From assembly GCF_026241095.1 (NCBI RefSeq), contig NZ_JAPFGB010000016.1:1-64000 (forward strand): 64,000 nucleotides of DNA, in the 5' to 3' direction. Positions 36,672 through 47,337 of this stretch are shown piece after piece. The notes below the pieces were generated by a model. That model saw only the letters and a program-made list of their open reading frames with translations. It was not told where the DNA came from and made no database searches. The first letter of the stretch is position 1, and every line of letters begins with the position of its first letter. Position numbers and translations under genes: made by a program. Source of the DNA: Saccharopolyspora sp. NFXS83 (GTDB taxonomy: Bacteria > Actinomycetota > Actinomycetes > Mycobacteriales > Pseudonocardiaceae).

Positions 36672-37832
36672 ATGACATCCACTGCTATTACCGGGATCGG
36701 TGAGCTGACGACGAACGACGACGAACTCGGCGACCTCACCGACGCCGCACTGGTCCTCGACGACGACCGGGTCGCCTGGGCCGGACCGGCCGCGCGGGCA
36801 CCCGCCGCCGACCACGCCATCGACGTCGCAGGACGGGCCGTGCTGCCCGGCTGGGTCGACAGCCACACCCACCTGATCTTCGCGGGCGATCGCACCGCCG
36901 AATTCACCGCCCGCATGAACGGCGAGCCCTACGCCGCCGGCGGCATCGCCGTCACCGTCGAAGCCACCCGCGCCGCGAGCGACGACGCGCTGACCGCGAC
37001 CCTGCGCCGCCACGTCGCCGAAGCCACCGCGCAAGGAACCACCTGCCTGGAGACGAAAACCGGCTACGGGCTCACCGTCGCCGACGAACTCCGCGCCGCC
37101 CGGCTCGCCGCCGACGAAGTCGACGAGGTCACCTTCCTCGGTGCGCACCTCGTGCCACCCGGCCAGGACGCCGACGACTACGTCGACCTGGTCCGCGGCG
37201 ACATGCTCGACGCCGTCGCCGAACACGTGGGGTGGTGCGACGTGTTCTGCGAACGCGGGGCGTTCGACGCCGAGCAATCCCGGCAGGTGCTGCGCGCCGC
37301 CGCCGACCGCGGACTCGGCCTGCGGGTGCACGGCAACCAGCTCGGGCCCGGCCCCGGAGTGCGGCTCGCCGTGGAACTCGGCGCGGCCAGCGTCGACCAC
37401 TGCACGCACCTCGAACCCGACGACATCACCGCCCTCGCCGGCTCCGGCACCGTCGCCACCCTGCTGCCCGCGTGCGACCTCTCCACCCGGCAACCGCTGC
37501 CGCCCGCGCGGGAACTGCTCGACGCGGGCGCCACCGTGGCGCTGGCCTCCAACTGCAACCCCGGCTCGTCCTACACCTCGTCCATGGCGTTCTGCGTCAC
37601 GACCGCCGTGCTGCAGATGCGGATGACCGTGCCAGAAGCCATCCGCGCCGCCACCCTCGGCGGCGCGCGGGCGCTGCGGCGCGACACCGGCGACGGGGCC
37701 GTCGGCGTGCTGCGCCCCGGCGCGCGCGCCGACGTGCACGTGCTCGACGCGCCGAGCACCTCCTGGCTCGCGTACCGGCCGGGCGTGCCCCTCACCCACG
37801 CCGTGTGGCGCGCAGGCACCCGCGTGCGGTGA
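36672..37832 (+). CDS. hutI: imidazolonepropionase
   Basis: This 386-residue amidohydrolase opens the imidazolone ring to give N-formimidoyl-glutamate, the substrate of hutF. The metal site is [13 protein letters not shown], followed by the substrate Tyr/Arg block [50 protein letters not shown] and [11 protein letters not shown] are all typical of HutI. The start lies 55 bases after hutF, with only a weak ribosome binding site. It is the last gene of the cluster, and a family A repeat follows 17 bases after the stop. Confidence 0.96.
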   Translation: MTSTAITGIGELTTNDDELGDLTDAALVLDDDRVAWAGPAARAPAADHAIDVAGRAVLPGWVDSHTHLIFAGDRTAEFTARMNGEPYAAGGIAVTVEATRAASDDALTATLRRHVAEATAQGTTCLETKTGYGLTVADELRAARLAADEVDEVTFLGAHLVPPGQDADDYVDLVRGDMLDAVAEHVGWCDVFCERGAFDAEQSRQVLRAAADRGLGLRVHGNQLGPGPGVRLAVELGAASVDHCTHLEPDDITALAGSGTVATLLPACDLSTRQPLPPARELLDAGATVALASNCNPGSSYTSSMAFCVTTAVLQMRMTVPEAIRAATLGGARALRRDTGDGAVGVLRPGARADVHVLDAPSTSWLAYRPGVPLTHAVWRAGTRVR

Positions 37833-37849
37833 ACGCTCGCAAGTGGTCG

Positions 37850-37992
37850 AGGAAGGGAACCTTCCTGTCACCGGGGCGAAGAAGGTCGCCTTTCTGCCAT
37901 CCGCCACCGGAAGGCCGCACGGCCTCGCCATCGCACTGAGCGCGTAGAAGGGAACCTTCCTGTCACCGGTGACAGGAAGGTTCCCCTCCTCG
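37850..37992. repeat. family A palindromic repeat, site 2
   Basis: Four units occur: a perfect unit at 37850-37866, a diverged one near 37878-37899 in the same orientation, and a head-to-head pair at about 37947-37991 joined by GTCACC-GGTGAC. The site fills the gap between hutI and the convergent DUF6104-like gene. Confidence 0.8.
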
Positions 37993-38049
37993 CATCGAAG
38001 CTCGGGGGAGATCGCCGGGACAGGTGCGACGTGGTGCGGCGGGGGAGGG

Positions 38050-38241
38050 TCAGTCCTCGTCGGTGTCGTCGCGGGCCAAGAAGGTCGCGAGGCGTTCCGT
38101 GGCGTCCTCGAAGGCCGGGTTGAGGTCGACGAAGACCCGCATCCGGTCGGCGATCCAAGCCAAGGTCACCTCGTCATCACCGCGACGCTCCTCGAGCTCT
38201 TCGATGCCACGGTCGGTGAAGTACACCGCTTCCTCCTCCAT
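38050..38241 (-). CDS. small acidic protein, DUF6104-like
   Basis: This 63-residue protein contains VYFTDRGIEELEERRGDDEVT and WIADRMRVFVDLNPAFEDATERLATFLAR, the pattern I remember as DUF6104, a short actinobacterial family often next to kgd. It is predicted to be helical and very acidic, with no known function. I place the start at 38241 (MEEEAVYF); a longer in-frame ATG at 38298 would translate part of a family A repeat and is unlikely. It is downstream of kgd on the same strand, but a terminator and repeat separate them. Confidence 0.78.
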   Translation of the reverse strand: MEEEAVYFTDRGIEELEERRGDDEVTLAWIADRMRVFVDLNPAFEDATERLATFLARDDTDED

Positions 38242-38276
38242 GCGTTCGCCGACGGCACACGCCGCCGGACCCTGAC

Positions 38277-38323
38277 AGCAAGGGAACTTTACTGTCACCG
38301 GTGACAGGAAGGTTCCCTTCCTC
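38277..38323. repeat. family A palindromic repeat, site 3
   Basis: A head-to-head pair is centred at 38299/38300 on CACCGGTG. The right arm is perfect, while the left arm has decayed (AAGGGAACTTTACTGTCACC). It lies between the kgd terminator and the DUF6104-like gene. Confidence 0.78.
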
Positions 38324-38343
38324 CCCCGCCCCTGAACGCGAAA

Positions 38344-38379
38344 GCGGGCCGCCGGTTCCCGGAGGAACCGACGGCCCGC
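38344..38379 (-). terminator. kgd terminator
   Basis: GCGGGCCG-CC-GGTTCC pairs with GGAACC-GA-CGGCCCGC around a CGGA loop, 15 bases beyond the kgd stop. Confidence 0.8.
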
Positions 38380-38393
38380 GATCTACGACGAGA

Positions 38394-41300
38394 TCAGTTG
38401 AAGGCGTTCTGCACGACCTCGGCCTGCTCGACGTCGTGGACGGCCTTCAGGCCGGTGGCCGGAGCGGCCATCGGGCGCCGCGACACGCGCTTGAGGCCCT
38501 GCAGCCGCTCGGGGAACAGCTCCGGCAGCGCCAAGCCGAGGAACGGCCACGGACCCTGGTTCGCCGGCTCCTCCTGCGCCCACCGGACGTCGGTGGCGTT
38601 GGGGTAGCGCTCCAGCACCGCGCCGAGCTTGCGGTGCGGCAGCGGGTACAGCTGCTCCAGCCGCACCACGGCGGTGTCGGTGTGGCCCTTCTTCTCCTTC
38701 TCGGCGGCCAGCTCGTAGTAGAGCTTGCCGGAGCAGAACACGATCCGGCGCACCGCCGACGGGTCCGGCTGCGACGGGTCGTCGATGACCGAGGTGAACT
38801 TGCCCTCGGTGAAGTCGGCGACCGAGCTCGTCGCGGCCTTCATCCGCAGCATCGACTTCGGCGTGAAGACGATCAGCGGGCGGTGGATGCCGTCCAGCGA
38901 GTGCCTGCGCAGCAGGTGGAAGTGGTTCGCCGGGGTCGACGGCAGCGCCACCGTCATGGAGCCTTCCGCGCACAGCTGCAGCCAGCGCTCGATGCGCGCC
39001 GAGCTGTGGTCCGGGCCCTGGCCCTCGTGGCCGTGCGGGAGCAGCAGCACCACGTCGGATCGCTGGCCCCACTTGGCCTCACCGGACGAGATGAACTCGT
39101 CGATGATCGACTGGGCGCCGTTGAAGAAGTCGCCGAACTGCGCCTCCCACGCCACGAGGGCGTCGGGGTTGGCGACGGAGTAGCCGTACTCGAAGCCCAT
39201 CGCGGCGAACTCGGACAGCGCCGAGTCGTAGGCGAGGAACTTCGCCTGGTCCTCGGCGAGGTTCAGCAGCGGCGTGTACTCCGACCCGGTCTTGCGGTCG
39301 ATGAGCACCGAGTGCCGCTGGCCGAACGTGCCGCGCCGGCTGTCCTGCCCGGTCAGCCGCACCGGGCGGCCTTCCATGGCGAGCGAGCCGAACGCGAGCA
39401 GTTCGCCGAAGCCCCAGTCGATCTCGCCTTCGCGGGCCATCTTCGCGCGGCGTTCCAGCACCGGCTTGACCCGCGAGTGCGGGGTGAAGCCCTCGGGCAG
39501 GTTCACGTGCGCGTCGGCGATGTGCTCCAGCGTCTCCGGGGAGATCGCGGTGACCAGCTTCGTCGGCACGACCTGCTCGGACTCCACCGACGGGCTCGGC
39601 TCCGGCGGGTGCTTCTCCAGCTCGCGGACCTCGTTGAAGACGTGCTCCAGCTGGCTGGCGTAGTCCTTGAGCGCCTTCTCGGCCTCTTCGACGGTGATGT
39701 CACCGCGGCCGATGAGCGACTCGGTGTAGGTCTTGCGGACGCTGCGCATCTTGTCGATGGCGTCGTACATGGCGGGCTGCGTCATCGACGGGTCGTCGCC
39801 CTCGTTGTGCCCGCGGCGGCGGTAGCAGACCATGTCGATCACGACGTCCTTGCCGAACGCCTGGCGGTACTCCACGGCCAGCTTCGCGACCCAGACGCAC
39901 GCCTCGGGGTCGTCGCCGTTGACGTGGAAGACCGGCGAACCGATCATCTTCGCCACGTCGGTGGAGTACTTGCTCGACCGCGAGTGCTCCGGGGCGGTGG
40001 TGTAGCCGACCTGGTTGTTCACGATCACGTGCACCGTGCCGCCGGTGCGGTAACCGCGCAGCAGCGACAGGTTCAGCGTCTCGGCGACCACGCCCTGACC
40101 GGCGAACGCGGCGTCGCCGTGCAGCAGCACCGGCAGCACCGTGAAGCCTTCCTGGCCCTTGTCCAGGATGTCCTGCTTGGCGCGGACGATGCCTTCCAGC
40201 ACCGGGTCCACGGCCTCCAGGTGCGAGGGGTTCGAGGTCAGCGACACCTTGGTCTCGCCGTCGCCGAACATGCGGAAGTACTTGCCCTCCGCGCCCAAGT
40301 GGTACTTGACGTCACCGGAACCGTGCGCCTGGCCCGGGTCCAGGTTGCCCTCGAACTCGCGGAAGATCTGCGAGATCGGCTTGCCGACGATGTTGGCCAG
40401 CACGTTGAGGCGACCGCGGTGCGGCATGCCGATGACGACCTCGTCGAGGTCGGACGCGGCCGAGGAGTCGAGCACCGCGTCCAGCAGCGGCACGACCGTC
40501 TCGGCGCCTTCCAGCGAGAAGCGCTTCTGCCCGACGTACTTGGTCTGCAGGAACGTCTCGAACGCCTCGGCGGCGTTGAGCTTCGAGAGGATGTACTTCT
40601 GCTCGGACTGCTCCGGCTTCTCGTGCGGCTTCTCGACCCGGTTCTGCAGCCAGTCGCGCTCGTCGGGTTCGAGGATGTGCATGTACTCGACGCCGACGGT
40701 GCGGCAGTACGAGTCGCGCAGCACGCCGAGCACGTCGCGCAGCGTCATGCGCTCCTTGCCCGCGAAACCGCCGACGGCGAACTCCCGGTCCAGGTCCCAC
40801 AGCGTGAGGCTGTGCGAGAGGACGTCGAGGTCCTCGTGCCTGCGCTGCCGGTAGTTCAGCGGGTCGATGTCGGCCATCAGGTGACCGCGGGTGCGGTAGG
40901 CGTCGATCAGCTCCAGGACCCGCGCGGTCTTGTCGACGGCGCCTTCCGGGATGTCCTGGGTCCAGCGGATCGGCTCGTACGGGATGCGCAGCGACGAGAA
41001 GATGTCGTCGAAGAACCCGTCCTCGCCCAGCAGCAGCTGGTGCACCTTGCGCAGGAAGTCGCCGGACTCCGCGCCCTGGATGACCCGGTGGTCGTAGGTG
41101 GAGGTCAGCGTGACGATCTTGCTGATGCCCATCTCGACCAGGGCCCGCTCGGAGGCGCCCTGGAACTCCGCCGGGTAGTCCATCGCCCCGACGCCGATGA
41201 TCGCGGACTGGCCCTTGGTCAGCCGCGGCACCGAGTGGTTCGTGCCCGACGGGCCCGGGTTGGTCAGCGAGAACGTGGTGCCGGAGAAGTCGTCCGCGGT

Positions 41301-42110
41301 CAGCCCACCGGAGCGGGCCTTGCGGATGATCTCCTCGTAGGCCTGCCAGAACTGCTGGAAGGTCATCTCTTCGCAGCCCTTGATGGAGGCCACGACGAGG
41401 TTGCGCGACCCGTCCTTGCCGGGCTGGTCGATCGCGAGACCGAGGTTCACGTGCTCCGGGGTGATCGCCGCGGGCTTGCCCTTGGCGTCCTCCCCGTAGT
41501 GGCGGTTCATGTTCGGGAAGTCCCGCATCGCCCGCACCAGCGCGTAGCCGATGAGGTGGGTGAACGAGACCTTGCCGCCCTTGTTCCGCTTGAGGTGATT
41601 GTTGATCACGATGCGGTTGTCGAACAGCAGCTTCGCCGGCACCGCGCGCACGCTCGTGGCGGTCGGCACCGTCAGCGACTGCTCCATGTTCTTGGCGATC
41701 GCCGCGGACGCGCCGCGCAGCGGCTTCGCCTCCTCGCCGGTGCCCGAGCTCTTCACCGGAGCGGCCTTCGCGGCCTGCTGCGGGGAGGGCTTCGGCTCGG
41801 CCGCCTTGGCCGGCTTCGGCGCGGCCTGCGCGGCGGCGGCCGGGCGAGCCTGCCCGTTGCCCTCGCTGCGCGTGGCCGTCGCAGTCGTAGTTCCCGACAC
41901 CGTCGTCGTCGCGGTCGACCCGGCTCCGGATGCGGCTGCGGAGTTGTCAGCGGCTACCGAAACCGAGGTCGCCTGCCCCGGCTTGTAGTCGGCGAAGAAC
42001 TCGTGCCACGCGGAGTCCACCGACGTGGGATCTTGGAGGTACTGCTCGTACATCTCCTCGATCAACCACTCGTTGGGGCCGAACTGTGACGCAGGGCTGC
42101 TGCTGGACAC
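38394..42110 (-). CDS. kgd: multifunctional 2-oxoglutarate metabolism enzyme (Kgd/SucA with E2 domain)
   Basis: This 1238-residue enzyme combines 2-oxoglutarate decarboxylase/dehydrogenase E1 and an acyltransferase E2 core, as in Mycobacterium Kgd and Corynebacterium OdhA. The order is: N-terminal [18 protein letters not shown] helix, Ala/Pro-rich linker (~50-105), E2 core (about 110-350, with [12 protein letters not shown] and [19 protein letters not shown]), then the thiamine-dependent E1 ([48 protein letters not shown]). There is no lipoyl domain. The GTG start gives [15 protein letters not shown], the family N-terminus; an upstream ATG would add 14 residues. The enzyme is controlled by the FHA protein GarA/OdhI in relatives. 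Confidence 0.97.
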   Translation of the reverse strand: MSSSSPASQFGPNEWLIEEMYEQYLQDPTSVDSAWHEFFADYKPGQATSVSVAADNSAAASGAGSTATTTVSGTTTATATRSEGNGQARPAAAAQAAPKPAKAAEPKPSPQQAAKAAPVKSSGTGEEAKPLRGASAAIAKNMEQSLTVPTATSVRAVPAKLLFDNRIVINNHLKRNKGGKVSFTHLIGYALVRAMRDFPNMNRHYGEDAKGKPAAITPEHVNLGLAIDQPGKDGSRNLVVASIKGCEEMTFQQFWQAYEEIIRKARSGGLTADDFSGTTFSLTNPGPSGTNHSVPRLTKGQSAIIGVGAMDYPAEFQGASERALVEMGISKIVTLTSTYDHRVIQGAESGDFLRKVHQLLLGEDGFFDDIFSSLRIPYEPIRWTQDIPEGAVDKTARVLELIDAYRTRGHLMADIDPLNYRQRRHEDLDVLSHSLTLWDLDREFAVGGFAGKERMTLRDVLGVLRDSYCRTVGVEYMHILEPDERDWLQNRVEKPHEKPEQSEQKYILSKLNAAEAFETFLQTKYVGQKRFSLEGAETVVPLLDAVLDSSAASDLDEVVIGMPHRGRLNVLANIVGKPISQIFREFEGNLDPGQAHGSGDVKYHLGAEGKYFRMFGDGETKVSLTSNPSHLEAVDPVLEGIVRAKQDILDKGQEGFTVLPVLLHGDAAFAGQGVVAETLNLSLLRGYRTGGTVHVIVNNQVGYTTAPEHSRSSKYSTDVAKMIGSPVFHVNGDDPEACVWVAKLAVEYRQAFGKDVVIDMVCYRRRGHNEGDDPSMTQPAMYDAIDKMRSVRKTYTESLIGRGDITVEEAEKALKDYASQLEHVFNEVRELEKHPPEPSPSVESEQVVPTKLVTAISPETLEHIADAHVNLPEGFTPHSRVKPVLERRAKMAREGEIDWGFGELLAFGSLAMEGRPVRLTGQDSRRGTFGQRHSVLIDRKTGSEYTPLLNLAEDQAKFLAYDSALSEFAAMGFEYGYSVANPDALVAWEAQFGDFFNGAQSIIDEFISSGEAKWGQRSDVVLLLPHGHEGQGPDHSSARIERWLQLCAEGSMTVALPSTPANHFHLLRRHSLDGIHRPLIVFTPKSMLRMKAATSSVADFTEGKFTSVIDDPSQPDPSAVRRIVFCSGKLYYELAAEKEKKGHTDTAVVRLEQLYPLPHRKLGAVLERYPNATDVRWAQEEPANQGPWPFLGLALPELFPERLQGLKRVSRRPMAAPATGLKAVHDVEQAEVVQNAFN

Positions 42111-42476
42111 GGCTGGCGTTCGCCTCGATCCATCTGCTCGTGATGTACACACTCAAGTACCAGGCTAGCGGTCCGATTAGTGCGATTGGCACACAGTGCG
42201 GACCTGGTGGTGAGGAGCTCGGTCACAGGATCGATCAGGAAGGTTCCCCACCAGGCAAACCTGACCCGTTCGGGTGTCGTTGACGATCATCGGTACCCCG
42301 TACTATGCGCCGACTCCCCACCGGTGTGCCCGGTGTCTCTCCGGCCTGTCTGTCGCGCACGAGCAGTACAACGTTTCGGTGACAAGCCGTGTTCCCGCCT
42401 TGCGGGATGGCCGAGTCCGCACGTCGGGATCTGGTGACACCGCGTGTCCGCGATGACCTGTTCGGTGAGGCCCCGG
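42111..42476. other. 366-base region upstream of kgd
   Basis: This holds the kgd promoter on the minus strand, where no obvious -35/-10 pair was found. On the plus strand TTGACG (42280-42285) and TACTAT (42301-42306) resemble a primary-sigma promoter, though the 15-base spacing is short and no plus-strand gene follows. CCCGC-CTT-GCGGG at about 42392-42404 is a small hairpin. Confidence 0.35.
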
Positions 42477-45400
42477 TCAGGGGGAAGTGCGGACCGGGTC
42501 GTGCGCTGCGTCACCGCGCACCGCGTCGTCCTCGTTGTAGTGATCACCCGCCCGCCACAGCCGCGCGTAATGACCGTCGAGCCCGATCAACTCCGAGTGC
42601 GTGCCGTCCTCCACGATCCGGCCGCCGTCGATCACGACGATCCGGTCCGCCCGAGCCGCCGTGCCCAGCCGGTGCGCGACGACGAACGTGGTCCGCCGGG
42701 AAGCCGCCCGGTCACTTGCCGAGACCACCAGCGACTCCGTGGCCGGATCCAGCGCCGCCGTCGCCTCGTCCAGCAGCAGCAGATCCGGCCGGACCAGCTC
42801 CGCGCGAGCCAGCGCGACCAGCTGGCGCTGCCCCGCCGAGAGCTCCCGCCCGCGCTCACCCACCTGCTGGCGGAAACCGCGGTGCAACATCGTGATGCCC
42901 GGCAGCGCGCCCACGTCGCGCGCCGCCCGCTCCACGTCGGCGTCCGTCGCCGTCGGCCTGCCGTAGGAGATGTTCGACGCGACATCACCGGCGAACAGGT
43001 AGCCCTCCTGCGGCACCACCGCCAAGCGGTGGTGGTAGCCGGTGAGGTCGTAGTCCCGCACGTCCACCCCGTCGACCAGCACCGCGCCGTCGGTGGCGTC
43101 GTAGAACCGGGCCAGCAGCTTCACCAGCGTCGACTTGCCCGCACCCGTCGGCCCCACCAGCGCCACCGTGGTGCCCGGATCCACCTTCAGCGACACGTCG
43201 CGCAACGCGGGCCGCTCGGTGCCCGGATAGCGGAACGACACCGAACGCAGCTCGACCTCACCGGCGAACCGGTCCGGCACCGCGACCGGCTCCGCCGCCT
43301 GCGGCACCGACGTGGGGGTGCGCAGCAGGTCACCGATGCGGCGCAACCCGACCCGCGCCTGCTGGTAGGCGTCGAACACGCCCGACAACTGCTGCACCGG
43401 GGAGAAGAACATGCCCAGGTACAGCAAGAACGCCACCAGCACCCCGGCCGTCATCCCACCGGCCGCCACCCGCGTCGCGCCCACGCCCAGCACCACCGCC
43501 TGCGCCAGCTCCGAGAGCAGCGCCGTGAACGGGAAGTACGTGGCGATGTAGCGCTGCGCGCGCAGCCGCGAACGCCGGTACGCGTCGCTGCGCTGCGCGA
43601 ACAACTTCGCCGAATGGCTTTCGCGGCGGTGCGCCTGCGCCACCCGCAGCCCGGACACGTTCTCCTGCAGGTCCGCGTTCACCGTGCTGACCCGTTCGCG
43701 CGCCTCCGCGTACGCGGTCGACGACACCCGGCGGAAGATGACCGTGGCCACGATCAGCGGCGGCAGCACCGACAACGCCACCAGCGCCAGCGACAAGTCC
43801 GTGACCAGCAGCGCGACCGCGATGCCCACGATGGTGAACAGGCTCACCACCGCCGTGGCCAGTCCCGTCTGCAAGAACGAGGACAACGCGTCCACATCGG
43901 TGGTCATCCGCGTCATGATCCGGCCCGCGAGCTCGCGCTCGTAGTAGTCCAGCCCGAGCCGCTGCAGATGCGCGTAGCTGCGCACCCGCAGCAAGTACAG
44001 CAACGTCTCGCCGGTGCGGGCCGTCACCACCGTCTGCACCTTGATCACCAGCCAGCTGACCAGCACGATCCCCCCGGCGATTGCGGTGACCAGCCACAAC
44101 GTCCCGGCGTTGCCCACGTCGACACCGCCGTCCACGCCGTGGCGCACCAGCGACGGCAACGCGATCGACCCCAGCGCGTCCGCCGCCACCAGCAGCACCG
44201 TCAGCGCCAGGCCCCAGCGGATCGGCCGCAGCAACCGCGCCAGCCGGAACCCCGGATCGGGCGCCGTCGCGTCCACCTCCGGCAACCGGGGCGCGTCCCG
44301 GGCTGCGGGCAACCCGCTCAGGCCCGCCGCCAACTCCGGAGTCAGCGGCGTGGCGGTGCCCCCGCCGTCCCCGCGCGTGCCGCGCACCCCGCCCGGAGCC
44401 ACCACCGCCTGCGGCTCCGGTTCCGGCACGTCCTCGGGCCACCACGCCGGCGTCGGCGCGGACTCGGCCGCGTCCGGCTCGCCCGCGCTCGCCGTGTCGA
44501 TCGACTCACCCGGCCCCACCAGCAGCGAGCGGAACAATCCGCACCGCCGCTCCAACTCGTCCTGCGTGCCCACGTCGACGACCCGGCCCGCGTCGAGCAC
44601 CGCGATCCGATCCGCCAACGCCAGCGTCGAACGGCGATGCGCGATCAACAACGTGGTGCGCTGCGCCGTCACCGACCGCAGCGTGTCGTGGATGGCGGCC
44701 TCCGTGGCCGGATCCACCGCCGACGTCGCATCGTCGAGAACCAGGATCCGCGGATCCGACAGCAACGCCCGCGCCAACGCCACCCGCTGCCGCTGCCCGC
44801 CCGACAACGTCAGCCCGCGCTCGCCGACCGCCGTCTCGTACCCGTCGGGCAACGCCGAGATGAACCCGTGCGCCTCCGCCGCCCGCGCCGCCGCGACCAC
44901 CTCCGCCTCCGACGCGTCCGGCCGCCCGTAGGCGATGTTGCCGCGGATCGTGTCCGAGAACAGGAACGCCTCCTCGAACACCACCCCCACCGCCGAGCGC
45001 AGCGACTCCAGCCGCACATCGCGCACGTCGTGATCCGGCTCGGCGTCGGCGGGCCCGATCCGCACCGAACCCTGCTGCACGTCGTAGAAGCGCGGCAGCA
45101 GCAACGACACCGTCGACTTGCCCGACCCCGCCGGGCCCACCAGCGCCACCGTCTCGCCCGGCTCCACCAGTAACGACACGTCCCGCAGCACCTGCTGATC
45201 GCGCGTGTAGCCGAACCCGGCGCCGTCCAGCCGCACCCGCAGCGGAGCCTCCGGCAGATCCACCGCCCCCGGCCGGTCGCGCACATCCGGACGCGAATCG
45301 ATCAGATCCGTGATCCGCTCCATGCCCGCGCGGGTCAACTGGCCCTGCACCAGCACGCTCGCCATCATCCGAGCCGGACCGCCCAGCATCGCCACGTACG

Positions 45401-46262
45401 CGGCGAACGCCACGAACGTGCCCAAGCCGACCTGGCCCTGCATCGCCATCCAGCCGCCGAGCCCCAGCACCCCGACCTGCCCCGCCGCGGGCAGCACCGA
45501 CAAGCTCGCCTGCGGGAACGACGTCATCCGAGCCGTGCGCAGCCGCTCCGAGAACAACCGGCGAGCACCCGACTCCAGCCGGGAGACCTCACGGGCCTCC
45601 TGCCCGAAGCCCTTCACCACGCGGACCCCGGCCACCGTCTCCTCGACCTGCTGCGCGATGTCCGCCGCCCGCTGCTGAGCCGACCACGTCGCCGGGAACA
45701 ACCGCTTCTTGCTGCGCGCCGACACCATCGCGATCAGCGGCACCACCACCAGGATGACCAGCGTCAACATCGGTGACAGCCACAGCATCGCGGCCAGCGC
45801 GAACACCATCAGCACCACCGTGCCCGCCGCCAGCGGCACCATCGACAGCAACGCGTTCACCAGCTGCAGGTCGCTGATCGCACGCGACGCCACCTGGCCC
45901 GTGCGCAGCGCGTCCTGCTTGCCGCCGTCGAGCCGCTGCACCGAACCGAACACCGCGCGCCGCAGGTCGTGCTGCACGTCCAGCGCCAACCGGCCAGCCG
46001 AGTAGCGGCGCACGAACGCCGCGCCGAACCGGAACACCCCCAGCCCCGCCAACGCCGCGGCCAGCCACCACAGGCGGCTCGTGTCGCCTCCCAGCGCGTC
46101 GTCCACCGCCGTCTTCGTGATCAGCGGGACCAGCGCCTCCAACCCCACCGCCGCCACCGACGCGCCCATCGCCAGCAGCACGGCGATCGGATGCCGCCAG
46201 CAGGCGGCGGCCAAACGGCGGATCCAACCGGGCCGGGAACATTCGCTGTCGGAGTCGCTCAC
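42477..46262 (-). CDS. fused ABC exporter with two TMD-NBD halves
   Basis: This 1261-residue type IV ABC exporter has both halves on one chain. Half 1 has six helices (about 25-300), Walker A GPAGSGKST, signature LSGGQRQR and Walker B ILVLDDATS. After a Pro-rich linker (about 590-655), half 2 has a second membrane domain, then GPTGAGKST, LSAGQRQL and LLLLDEATA. Half 1 carries Asp in place of the catalytic Glu, so only one ATP site should be fully active, as in heterodimeric exporters like TM287/288 and BmrCD. The substrate is unknown (drug or lipid). The start is GTG with a weak ribosome binding site. Confidence 0.93.
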   Translation of the reverse strand: MSDSDSECSRPGWIRRLAAACWRHPIAVLLAMGASVAAVGLEALVPLITKTAVDDALGGDTSRLWWLAAALAGLGVFRFGAAFVRRYSAGRLALDVQHDLRRAVFGSVQRLDGGKQDALRTGQVASRAISDLQLVNALLSMVPLAAGTVVLMVFALAAMLWLSPMLTLVILVVVPLIAMVSARSKKRLFPATWSAQQRAADIAQQVEETVAGVRVVKGFGQEAREVSRLESGARRLFSERLRTARMTSFPQASLSVLPAAGQVGVLGLGGWMAMQGQVGLGTFVAFAAYVAMLGGPARMMASVLVQGQLTRAGMERITDLIDSRPDVRDRPGAVDLPEAPLRVRLDGAGFGYTRDQQVLRDVSLLVEPGETVALVGPAGSGKSTVSLLLPRFYDVQQGSVRIGPADAEPDHDVRDVRLESLRSAVGVVFEEAFLFSDTIRGNIAYGRPDASEAEVVAAARAAEAHGFISALPDGYETAVGERGLTLSGGQRQRVALARALLSDPRILVLDDATSAVDPATEAAIHDTLRSVTAQRTTLLIAHRRSTLALADRIAVLDAGRVVDVGTQDELERRCGLFRSLLVGPGESIDTASAGEPDAAESAPTPAWWPEDVPEPEPQAVVAPGGVRGTRGDGGGTATPLTPELAAGLSGLPAARDAPRLPEVDATAPDPGFRLARLLRPIRWGLALTVLLVAADALGSIALPSLVRHGVDGGVDVGNAGTLWLVTAIAGGIVLVSWLVIKVQTVVTARTGETLLYLLRVRSYAHLQRLGLDYYERELAGRIMTRMTTDVDALSSFLQTGLATAVVSLFTIVGIAVALLVTDLSLALVALSVLPPLIVATVIFRRVSSTAYAEARERVSTVNADLQENVSGLRVAQAHRRESHSAKLFAQRSDAYRRSRLRAQRYIATYFPFTALLSELAQAVVLGVGATRVAAGGMTAGVLVAFLLYLGMFFSPVQQLSGVFDAYQQARVGLRRIGDLLRTPTSVPQAAEPVAVPDRFAGEVELRSVSFRYPGTERPALRDVSLKVDPGTTVALVGPTGAGKSTLVKLLARFYDATDGAVLVDGVDVRDYDLTGYHHRLAVVPQEGYLFAGDVASNISYGRPTATDADVERAARDVGALPGITMLHRGFRQQVGERGRELSAGQRQLVALARAELVRPDLLLLDEATAALDPATESLVVSASDRAASRRTTFVVAHRLGTAARADRIVVIDGGRIVEDGTHSELIGLDGHYARLWRAGDHYNEDDAVRGDAAHDPVRTSP

Positions 46263-46331
46263 CGATCCAGATTAGGTCCCACCCCCGACGCTCCGAGCCC
46301 ATCAGCGACGTGGACCACCCCGCCAGGACGA

Positions 46332-46470
46332 GCGAGGAAGGGAACCTTCCTGCCACGGGTGCGAGGAAGGGAACCTTCCTGCCATCGATCGCGATCGGCG
46401 CGGTTCCACGGCCCCGAACGCGAAGAAGGGAACCTTCCTGCCACCCGTGGCAGGAAGGTTCCCTTCCTCT
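46332..46470. repeat. family A palindromic repeat, site 4
   Basis: Two units in the same orientation (46335-46351 and 46364-46380) are followed by a head-to-head pair at 46424-46469, joined by TGCCAC-CC-GTGGCA. Note that both arms carry GCCA/TGGC here, where other sites have GTCA/TGAC. The change is symmetrical. The site separates the ABC-2 genes from the fused exporter. Confidence 0.8.
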
Positions 46471-46488
46471 GCGAGCGCCCGAGGCGCC

Positions 46489-47337
46489 TCAGGTGATGTC
46501 GCGGCGCTTGCTGAAGTACCAGCCGCCGAGGATGAACACCGCCGCGTACCCGGCGAAGGTCAGCAGACTCAGCCACCACGGGTGCCCGTAGGACCCGCCG
46601 AACACGAAGTGCAGCAGCTCGAACAACTCCTGCGGCACGTACTGCTCGTTGGCGCCTGCGGTCGCGCTGATGAAGATCGGCACGGCGAGGTTGCCGACGA
46701 TCCCGCTGCCCGCCGCACCCGGCAGGTACGAGCTGACGGTCGAGACGTCGGACCCGATCAGGAACAGGTCCACGACGAACTCGAACACGAACTTGTAGAC
46801 CAGCAACACGATGATCACGATGACCGGATTGGCCACGACGGCGCCGAAACCGACGCCGAGCAGCGTCCACAGCACCATCGCCAGCAAGCCGGCCGCGCAC
46901 ACGATGAGCCAGTCGGCGCCTTCGCCGAACCCGTCGAGCCCGGCGCCCGCCAAGGCTCCGAGGCTCGCGAACAGCACGTTGGCCAGCCCGTAGAGCAGCC
47001 CGAGGTTCGTGTAAGCGATCAGCTTCGCGCCGAGGACCGCACCGCGCGGATTGCCGGTGAGGTACGTCGTGGTGATGCTCTTGTTCCGATACTCGCCCGC
47101 GAACGCCAGCGCACCCGTCAGACCCGCGAAGATCGTGCTGAAGTTCGTCGACATCGACATGGTCAGCAGGCCCAGCGGCAACGGCCGCCCGAGTTCCTGC
47201 TCGATCGACGAGATGGCGCCGAAACCGCTGCCCAGCCAGCTCGCGCCGAAGCTGAGCACGACCACCGGGATGAGCAGCGCCCACCACAGGTTGGTGGTGA
47301 AGATCTTCCGGAACTCGGATTTGACCAGGCCGTCCAT
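46489..47337 (-). CDS. ABC-2 type transporter permease
   Basis: This 282-residue membrane protein has about six helices and the ABC-2 layout: an N-terminal amphipathic segment LVKSEFRKIFTTNLWWAL, an early FAGEYRNKSITTTYLTGNPRG coupling loop (about 79-99), and hydrophobic stretches such as ANPVIVIIVLLVYKFVFEFVV. The final helix is followed by the basic end FSKRRDIT. It forms a two-gene exporter with the ATPase, whose stop overlaps its start (TGATG). The substrate is not evident; related systems export drugs, bacitracin or lipids. Confidence 0.9.
   Translation of the reverse strand: MDGLVKSEFRKIFTTNLWWALLIPVVVLSFGASWLGSGFGAISSIEQELGRPLPLGLLTMSMSTNFSTIFAGLTGALAFAGEYRNKSITTTYLTGNPRGAVLGAKLIAYTNLGLLYGLANVLFASLGALAGAGLDGFGEGADWLIVCAAGLLAMVLWTLLGVGFGAVVANPVIVIIVLLVYKFVFEFVVDLFLIGSDVSTVSSYLPGAAGSGIVGNLAVPIFISATAGANEQYVPQELFELLHFVFGGSYGHPWWLSLLTFAGYAAVFILGGWYFSKRRDIT

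Noticed and set aside
38242-38298. N-terminal extension of the DUF6104-like protein
   Set aside because: The extra residues are translated from a family A repeat and have no ribosome binding site; the shorter start matches the family.
38301-42089. Very long open frame on the strand opposite kgd
   Set aside because: It mirrors kgd codon by codon with low-complexity Arg/His/Val-rich translation and no recognisable domain; high GC keeps antisense frames open.
42280-42306. TTGACG/TACTAT promoter on the plus strand between kgd and the ABC exporter
   Set aside because: The spacing is 15 bases and no gene follows in that direction; recorded only in the intergenic note as a possible antisense or small RNA start.
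42444-45173. Long open frame opposite the ABC exporter
   Set aside because: The translation is a run of Arg/Gln/His-rich sequence with no motif, and the exporter on the other strand is unmistakable.
46332-46470. CRISPR-like array
   Set aside because: Units occur in both orientations with irregular spacing and no uniform spacers or cas genes; they belong to the dispersed palindrome family.
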